A DNA stretch of 64,000 bases from DATAUD01 sp035511075 (lineage in GTDB: Bacteria; Verrucomicrobiota; Verrucomicrobiia; Limisphaerales; Palsa-1400): positions 218,250 to 282,249 of the forward strand of contig DATKFW010000131.1 in assembly GCA_035511075.1 (NCBI GenBank). The letters run 5' to 3'. Positions 58,548-64,000 of the stretch are shown piece by piece. The notes beneath the pieces are model-generated. The model was not told where the DNA came from. It did not search any database and saw only the letters and a list, made by a program, of their open reading frames with translations. The number at the start of each line of letters is the position of its first letter. Positions within the stretch are counted from its first letter, which is position 1. The position numbers and the translations under genes are program-made.

Positions 58548-60161
58548 ATGAAAAACCAATCCCCGGTCACCAACGAACTGGCATACGGCAATTCCCCGTC
58601 AGTCCAGCTTGCCCGGCTGCTTTGTGTTGTCCTGATGGTCTGCCGTAACGCCGCACTCATCGCCGCCCCGGATTCCGACAAGGCGACGCCGACGGATGAT
58701 GCAAACGCCAAAAAGAAAACCGAACTGCCAATCCCCAAGGAGGAATCCTCCGTCACGCGCCACGAGGTCACTATCGGCGATAAAAGAATCCCCTACATTG
58801 CCACCGCCGGCAATCTGCTGATTCGCAAAGGCGACGACCCGACCGCCTCAATGTTTTACGTCGCTTACACCCGTGACGGCGTGACGAACATGGAACGGCG
58901 TCCGGTGACTTTCTTCTACAACGGCGGGCCCGGTTCCTCCACCATCTGGCTGCACATGGGTTCGTTTGGCCCGCGCATCGTCGCGACCGCCAACGCCCAG
59001 GCGTCCGGCCCGGCGCCCTACCACGTCCTCAACAATGCCGACACCCTGCTGGACCGGAGCGACCTGGTTTTTATCGATGCCGTCAGCACCGGCTTTTCAC
59101 GGGTTGTGGGCAAGGGCGAAGGCACAAACTTTTGGGGCGTGGACGGTGACGTGGAAGCTTTCGGCAACTTCATCACCCGTTACGTCACGCTCAACCACCG
59201 ATGGAACTCTCCCAAGTTTCTTTTCGGCGAGTCCTACGGCACGACGCGCTCGGCAGCCCTGGTGTATCACCTGCAGCAGCAGGGCATGTACTTCAACGGC
59301 GTGGTGCTCCTTTCTTCGATCCTGAACTACGCCGCCGGCTCGCCGGGTTTGGATGATCCTTTCGTGAACAACCTGCCGTCGTACGCGGCAATCGCTTGGT
59401 TCCATTTCAAACTGCCAAACAAGCCCGACGACCTCGAAGGGTTTCTCCAGCAGGTGCGTGATTTCGCCACCGGCGAGTTCGCCCAGGCCCTGGCCAAAGG
59501 CCAGACCCTGCCCGCCGCTCAGGAGGACGCCGTGGCAGCCAAACTCCACGATTTCACCGGCCTGAGCGTGTCCTACCTCAAGGAGGCCAATCTCCGCGTC
59601 GATCCGAGTCGCTTTCGAAAGGAACTGCTGCGCGATGAACGTCGCACCGTTGGCCGTTACGACGGCCGGTTCGAGGGCATCGATTTTGATGCCGCTGGTG
59701 AGAGGCCCGCATCCGACCCGTCCGACACCGCCATCGCGGGAGCGTTCACGGCGGCATTCAACAGCTACCTGGCCGATGAACTAAACTACACCCATGACAC
59801 CCCTTACCAGGTCTCAAGCAGCGACTTCTCATCCAGGACCTGGGACTTCAAACACAAGCTGCCGGAATATCTGGGCCGCAACACCCCATTTGCGCTGGCG
59901 TACGTGGTGGACGACCTTGCCCAGGCCATGCGGGATAACCCGCGTCTCATGGTGCTTTCCGCCAACGGCTACTTCGACCTTGCCACGCCGTTCTTCGCCA
60001 CGGAACGCGACCTCAACCACATGGAACTGGACCCGACTCTGCGCACCAATGTGACCTTCCGCTATTACCCCTCGGGACACATGGTCTATTTGAATCCCGA
60101 CGCCCGGAAAACTTTTCGCGCGGACCTGGCGTCGTTCTACGACAGCGCCACCCAGCCGTAA
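58548..60161 (+). CDS. S10-family serine carboxypeptidase-like protein
   Basis: The 537-residue exported protein has a hydrophobic signal region (LARLLCVVLMVCRNAALIAA). The S10 features are FFYNGGPGSSTIWLHMGSFG (oxyanion), DAVSTGFSRV, nucleophile Ser in FLFGESYGTTRSAALV, Asp in ANGYFDLATPF and His in YYPSGHMVYLN. The catalytic triad is complete. It removes C-terminal residues from peptides outside the cytoplasm. The start has a longer polar N-terminus than usual; an inner start is possible. It is divergent from the Sel1-C39 gene and 15 bases before the M14-like peptidase gene. Confidence 0.85.
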   Translation: MKNQSPVTNELAYGNSPSVQLARLLCVVLMVCRNAALIAAPDSDKATPTDDANAKKKTELPIPKEESSVTRHEVTIGDKRIPYIATAGNLLIRKGDDPTASMFYVAYTRDGVTNMERRPVTFFYNGGPGSSTIWLHMGSFGPRIVATANAQASGPAPYHVLNNADTLLDRSDLVFIDAVSTGFSRVVGKGEGTNFWGVDGDVEAFGNFITRYVTLNHRWNSPKFLFGESYGTTRSAALVYHLQQQGMYFNGVVLLSSILNYAAGSPGLDDPFVNNLPSYAAIAWFHFKLPNKPDDLEGFLQQVRDFATGEFAQALAKGQTLPAAQEDAVAAKLHDFTGLSVSYLKEANLRVDPSRFRKELLRDERRTVGRYDGRFEGIDFDAAGERPASDPSDTAIAGAFTAAFNSYLADELNYTHDTPYQVSSSDFSSRTWDFKHKLPEYLGRNTPFALAYVVDDLAQAMRDNPRLMVLSANGYFDLATPFFATERDLNHMELDPTLRTNVTFRYYPSGHMVYLNPDARKTFRADLASFYDSATQP

Positions 60162-60176
60162 GACGATAGCGGGACA

Positions 60177-60974
60177 ATGGATTGCAACGCCCTGACACTC
60201 GTGATTCCTGAAACCGGACGGCGCTCGTTGCGCCGGGTTTGGGAAACTGTCACGGACGTGCCTGGAATCCAGACGGATTTTCTGCCCTTCCAGATCAGTG
60301 GCGAGGCTTACTCCCTGCCGCGCTTGAGCGTCCGCGCGTCGCGGGCAGCCGACCCAATCCGCCTCGGCATCTTCGCCGCCATTCACGGGGATGAACCGGC
60401 TGGCGCGCTGAGCGTCATCCAATTGATGCCGGAACTGGCGCAACAGCCCGAATGGGCGTCCAATTATCACGTCACGGCCTATCCCATTTGCAATCCAACC
60501 GGTTTTGAGGACAACACGCGCGTGTCGCGGCGCGGGCGGGATTTGAACCGGGAATTCTGGAAAGGCTCCGAGGAGCCGGAGGTGCGAATCCTGGAGGCCG
60601 AATTACGCGGACGCCATTTCCACGGGTTGATCCAGCTTCATGCCGATGATACCAGCGACGGGATTTATGGTTTTGTTCGCGGCCACACACTCACCGAAAA
60701 TTTGCTGCGCCCCGCCCTTCGGGAGGCGGGCAAAATCCTGCCGCGCAACATCAGGGCCAGCATCGATGGTTTTGCGGCAAGAGACGGCATTATTTCGCGT
60801 CACTATGACGGCGTGCTGGCCGCGCCCAAAGAAATGGAGCCGGAGCCCTTTGAAATCATTTTCGAGACGCCGCAGAAGGCGCCGCTGGAGTTGCAGGTGG
60901 AGGCCTTTCTGGCGGCGTTGCGGACCATTATGACGGAGTACGTGCTCCTCATGTCGTTTCAGCAGGATATTTAG
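60177..60974 (+). CDS. M14/AstE-aspartoacylase-like zinc carboxypeptidase
   Basis: The 265-residue protein has zinc-binding FAAIHGDEPAGALSVI (H-x-x-E near residue 71) and a third ligand His in GLIQLHADDTSDGIYG. The substrate Arg is likely in ICNPTGFEDNTRVSRRGRDL and NREFW (NxxR-x-N type). It resembles succinylglutamate desuccinylase/aspartoacylase proteins. It lacks a signal peptide. It is co-transcribed with the S10 gene. Confidence 0.75.
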   Translation: MDCNALTLVIPETGRRSLRRVWETVTDVPGIQTDFLPFQISGEAYSLPRLSVRASRAADPIRLGIFAAIHGDEPAGALSVIQLMPELAQQPEWASNYHVTAYPICNPTGFEDNTRVSRRGRDLNREFWKGSEEPEVRILEAELRGRHFHGLIQLHADDTSDGIYGFVRGHTLTENLLRPALREAGKILPRNIRASIDGFAARDGIISRHYDGVLAAPKEMEPEPFEIIFETPQKAPLELQVEAFLAALRTIMTEYVLLMSFQQDI

Positions 60975-61005
60975 CAGGTTGCGCTGCAAAAATAGAACCG
61001 AAGCC

Positions 61006-63096
61006 TCACTTCGCCTGCTCGGCCTTTCGTTTCTTGGCTTCTTCGATGACCCTTTGTTCCAATTCGCGCGGCATATCCGCGTAATGGTCCAAACGTTCGC
61101 TGTGCAAGCCGCGCCCGGCGGTCAAGGATCGGATGACGCTCGAGTACTTGTAAAGCTCGCGCGCCGGAACCTCCGCCCGAATGACCTGGAATTTCCCGTC
61201 CGTGTCGATTCCCAAAATCCTTCCGCGCCGGCTGGAAATGTCCCCCATCACCTTGCCCAGAAAATCTTCCGGAATTCGGACCTCGATGTGGTGAATCGGC
61301 TCCAGCAGGCACGGGCGCGCCTTCATGAACGCTTCCTTGAAGGCAAAATAACCCGCGATCTGGAACGCGATGTCCTTCGAGTCAACCGGGTGCATTTTCC
61401 CGTCGTAAAAATCGATTTTCACATCGACAACTTTGTAGCCCGCCAGGATTCCTTCGCGGCACGCATTCTGCACGCCTTGTTCCACCGACGGCACGTAAAC
61501 CCGGTCCACATTCTGCCCGGACAACGATTCCGTGAATTCCACACCCGAGTCGCGCGGCAACGGTTCAATCTTCATCCAGACCTCCGCAAATTGCCCCGCG
61601 CCCCCGGTCTGTTTCTTGTGGCGATATTTGGAATCCGCCTCGATCTTGATCGTCTCCCGATACGGCACCCGCGGTTCCCCCAATTCCACGTGCGCGTTGT
61701 AGCGCCGGCGCAACCGGTCAACGAGCACTTCCAGGTGCAATTCCCCCTGCGCGGAGATGATGGTCTGGTGCAATTCCGAATCGACCCGGTGCAGAAACGT
61801 CGGGTCTTCCTCGTGCAACGCCGCCATTCCCGCGGCCACCTTATCCTCCTCGCCCTTGACCATCACCTGCAAGGTCGCGTGGATGGTCGGCTCCGGGTAT
61901 TGGACCCTTGCCAGCCGCACGGGCCGGGACGGCGCGCACAGCGTGTTGCCGGTGTGCGTGTCCTTTAGCTTGACCACCGTGCCAATGTCCCCGCCGCATA
62001 ACTCCTCGGCGGTCGCGCGGTCGCGTCCGTTGAGGAGGTAAATCTGCCCAATGCGCTCAGTGATCATGCGATCGGCATTGTAAAGCTCCATCCCCGGCTT
62101 GAGTAACCCCGAATACACCCGGAAAAACGACAATTCCCCGAAATGCGCTTCCGCCATCGTCTTGAAAACGTGCGCCACCGGTTCCGGATCGGTCAGGCGC
62201 ACTTCCGCCACCCCGCCCGCCGCGTCAAGCGCCGCATACCGTTTCCGATCAACCGGCGACGAGCCGTACTTGGCGATGAAATCCATCAGCCGCGCCACGC
62301 CGATATTGGTTTCCCCGGCGGCGCAAAATAGGGGAATGAAGTGCTGGCTCTGCACCGCCGTGTGGATCCCGGCCCGAAATTCCTCCTCCGTCAATCCGCC
62401 CTGGTCGAGGTACTTCGTCAGCAGCGCGTCGTCGGACTCGGCGATGTGCTCGATCAATTCGGTGTGAAGCTGTTTGACCTTCTCCTCCCATTGGCCGGTG
62501 GCGGGCACTTCGGTAAACTTTCCCCGCCCGCCGCCCACTTCGTAGGTCACGATCTCGTTGCGCAGCACATCGAGCACCTGATTGAATCCGGGGCCTGGAT
62601 TGATCGGCAGGTTCATTGGAAAAACCCCGGCCCCAAACTGCTCCCGCGCCCCGGCCAGCACCTCGTCGAAGTGCGAATTAAGTTTGTCCATCGCGGTGAC
62701 GACGAGGATTTTTGGAACGCCGAAATCCGTCGCGAACTTCCACGCCCGCTCCGTGCCCACCCCGATGCCATGCTGGGCATGGATCACCACCAGCGCGAAG
62801 TCCGCCACCCGCAGCGCGCTCAACGCCTCGCTGATGAAATCCAGGTAGCCCGGAGTGTCAAGTATATTAAACTTCTTCCCGGCCCATTCCGCCCGCAGCA
62901 GCGACGTATGCACCGATATCTGCCGCTGCTTCTCGTTCGCGTGGTAATCGGATGCCGTCGATCCGTCCGCTATCCGGCCCATTCGCCCGATGACGCCCGC
63001 GCAGGCAAGCATCGCCTCCGTGAGCATCGTCTTGCCGCTGGACGCGTGGCCGACTACAGCGAAATTCCGAATGTCCTGGGGCGCGTATTTTTGCAT
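61006..63096 (-). CDS. elongation factor G-like translational GTPase (paralogue)
   Basis: The 696-residue protein has the G1 loop VVGHASSGKTML, G3 LDTPGYLDF and EF-G domains II-V (GELHLEVLVDRL, CLLEPIHHIEVRIP, GRILGIDTDGKFQVIRAEVP). The G4 motif, N-K-x-D in normal EF-G, reads VVTAMDKLNS: the Asn and Lys are replaced by Thr and Ala. It is therefore an EF-G-like paralogue and may have different nucleotide binding. It stands apart from rpsL/rpsG/tuf, typical of secondary EF-Gs. ATG at 63096 is clear. Confidence 0.85.
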   Translation of the reverse strand: MQKYAPQDIRNFAVVGHASSGKTMLTEAMLACAGVIGRMGRIADGSTASDYHANEKQRQISVHTSLLRAEWAGKKFNILDTPGYLDFISEALSALRVADFALVVIHAQHGIGVGTERAWKFATDFGVPKILVVTAMDKLNSHFDEVLAGAREQFGAGVFPMNLPINPGPGFNQVLDVLRNEIVTYEVGGGRGKFTEVPATGQWEEKVKQLHTELIEHIAESDDALLTKYLDQGGLTEEEFRAGIHTAVQSQHFIPLFCAAGETNIGVARLMDFIAKYGSSPVDRKRYAALDAAGGVAEVRLTDPEPVAHVFKTMAEAHFGELSFFRVYSGLLKPGMELYNADRMITERIGQIYLLNGRDRATAEELCGGDIGTVVKLKDTHTGNTLCAPSRPVRLARVQYPEPTIHATLQVMVKGEEDKVAAGMAALHEEDPTFLHRVDSELHQTIISAQGELHLEVLVDRLRRRYNAHVELGEPRVPYRETIKIEADSKYRHKKQTGGAGQFAEVWMKIEPLPRDSGVEFTESLSGQNVDRVYVPSVEQGVQNACREGILAGYKVVDVKIDFYDGKMHPVDSKDIAFQIAGYFAFKEAFMKARPCLLEPIHHIEVRIPEDFLGKVMGDISSRRGRILGIDTDGKFQVIRAEVPARELYKYSSVIRSLTAGRGLHSERLDHYADMPRELEQRVIEEAKKRKAEQAK

Positions 63097-63238
63097 AGTT
63101 CAGAAACCCTGATGGTTGTTCATAAACTTCTTCTTCGCTGTGTTGCCGCCGATATAACCACCAAACCCGGTCGATGCCAAGAGTTTTAACGTCGTCTTCG
63201 CCTTGCTTTCTTGGGCAAAATGCGTCACCCTTTGGCCG

Positions 63239-63802
63239 ATGGTCCTGATCATCGATAATTACGATTCGTTCACCTACAATCTCGTTCAATATCTGGGCGA
63301 GATGAACGTCGATTTGCAGGTCCGGCGCAACGACCAGATTTCCCTGGATCAAATCCGGGAGCTTGACCCGGCGCGCATTCTGGTTTCTCCGGGCCCCTGT
63401 TCACCGCGCGAATCCGGGTTGTCCAACGACATTATCCGCACTTTTGGGCCGAAAATCCCCCTTTTTGGTGTTTGCCTTGGGCACCAGTGCATCGGTTACA
63501 CCTTCGGCGCGGATGTCATCGTCAACCATCGCATCATGCATGGAAAAACGTCCCCCATCAAACATGGCGGCAGCGGACTTTTCCAGGAGATGCCCAATCC
63601 GTTTTCGGCCACGCGTTATCATTCGTTGGTGATCAAGCGGGAGACCCTCCCCGATTGTCTCGAAATCACCGCCGAGACCGACGAAGGCGAAATCATGGGC
63701 GTCCGTCACAAGGAATATCCCGTGTGCGGCGTGCAATTCCACCCTGAGAGCATCCTCACCGAGAACGGCCGCCAAATCCTGCGCAACTTCCTGGCGATGT
63801 AA
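63239..63802 (+). CDS. glutamine amidotransferase of anthranilate/aminodeoxychorismate synthase
   Basis: The 187-residue class I amidotransferase has IIDNYDSFTYNLVQYLGE, the nucleophile Cys in LFGVCLGHQCIGY near residue 79, HGKTSPI and the closing His/Glu in CGVQFHPESILTENG. It produces ammonia for chorismate conversion to anthranilate or p-aminobenzoate. TrpG and PabA are not separable from sequence alone, and many bacteria use one protein for both. The ATG at 63239 begins the family; an earlier in-frame start is not supported. Confidence 0.85.
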   Translation: MVLIIDNYDSFTYNLVQYLGEMNVDLQVRRNDQISLDQIRELDPARILVSPGPCSPRESGLSNDIIRTFGPKIPLFGVCLGHQCIGYTFGADVIVNHRIMHGKTSPIKHGGSGLFQEMPNPFSATRYHSLVIKRETLPDCLEITAETDEGEIMGVRHKEYPVCGVQFHPESILTENGRQILRNFLAM

Positions 63803-63868
63803 ATGGGCGTATGACAATCTTCGGGAGGGCGGAGCGCCGCGACGCCACCCGTTGTAAAAGGGCGCATC

Positions 63869-64000
63869 TCAGTTTCTTGCAGGATTGAATGAAGTGTGAG
63901 GGAAGAGGAGATGCCAACGGTCATTGCGCCATAACATTTCCAGGCACAGCAACGCCTCGTCACCTCGCTTGCTCCAAAACTGTCCCGGTCGTTTGAAGCG
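63869..64000 (-). CDS. C-terminal fragment of a probable transposase (runs off right edge)
   Basis: The frame is open on the minus strand from the window edge to a stop at 63869-63871, giving 43 residues. It reads RFKRPGQFWSKRGDEALLCL, then RNDRWHLLFPH. The KRPGQFWS-type end followed by a short helix and NxRW-type motif resembles the C-terminus of several IS transposase families. The rest is outside the window, so this is a tentative call. Confidence 0.45.
   Translation of the reverse strand, partial: RFKRPGQFWSKRGDEALLCLEMLWRNDRWHLLFPHTSFNPARN

Noticed and set aside
1..64000. CRISPR arrays, rRNA genes, prophage
   Set aside because: No regularly spaced repeats, no rRNA-like segments and no phage structural genes were seen on either strand.

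Overview
The window is a 64 kb stretch of GC-rich, densely coded bacterial chromosome with about 60 genes on both strands. Gene content points to a free-living Gram-negative member of the Verrucomicrobiota (PVC superphylum), probably a soil or freshwater lineage near Pedosphaera/Limisphaerales. The supporting genes are the diaminopimelate-aminotransferase lysine route (dapL), a planctomycete/verrucomicrobial-type cytochrome-c domain protein, a TIGR03790 protein, Gfo/Idh/MocA oxidoreductases with Tat signals, periplasmic glucan genes (opgG/opgH) and hopanoid genes (hpnH, hpnJ). The phylum call is inference from gene content; there is no rRNA gene to test it.

Layout. 1-8 kb: an AsmA-like envelope protein (runs off the left edge), a DUF4340 protein and a Gld-type ABC exporter (GldG-, GldF-, GldA-like), all in one minus-strand operon, then an HtrA/DegP-like protease. 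8.3-11.5 kb: dapL with a terminator, a mutarotase-like protein, and a c-type-cytochrome-domain protein with a Gly-Pro repeat. 11.5-17.4 kb: a minus-strand operon of two transglutaminase-like proteins and a fused ATP-grasp/alpha-E protein (a poorly understood predicted peptide-ligation system), followed by a GH13 glycosidase and an ACT protein. 17.6-21.2 kb: a SirB1-like protein, a MoeB/ThiF-rhodanese sulfur-carrier activator and rsmH.

21.2-27.7 kb is the accessory part. It holds three toxin-antitoxin modules in different states (DUF433 with a truncated DUF5615 partner, an intact HicBA pair, and ParD with a frameshifted ParE), a broken tRNA-Thr, imperfect direct repeats around hicBA, and over 1 kb of apparently non-coding DNA. 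Housekeeping genes (thioredoxin, mscS, recN) lie among them.

27.7-41.5 kb: an MBL hydrolase, the TIGR03790 protein, two iron-sulfur assembly factors (Mrp and a DUF59 protein), a pyrR-pyrB-crcB operon behind a leader with two mutually exclusive hairpins, a UvrD-type helicase, hscB and iscA, an RRM protein, and an ECF sigma / putative anti-sigma / adhesin-RDD operon. Between helicase and hscB a 273-bp MITE-like element with perfect 25-bp inverted ends and a TAA target duplication sits inside the signal peptide of a secreted protein, without breaking the reading frame.

41.5-64 kb: the opgG/opgH glucan operon with a small membrane protein between the two genes, ggt-metG, MTA phosphorylase, a prolyl oligopeptidase, an oxidoreductase, hpnH-hpnJ, a Sel1-repeat lipoprotein fused to a C39-like cysteine peptidase, an S10 carboxypeptidase, an M14-like peptidase, an EF-G paralogue with an altered G4 motif, a glutamine amidotransferase (PabA/TrpG) and the end of a probable transposase at the right edge.
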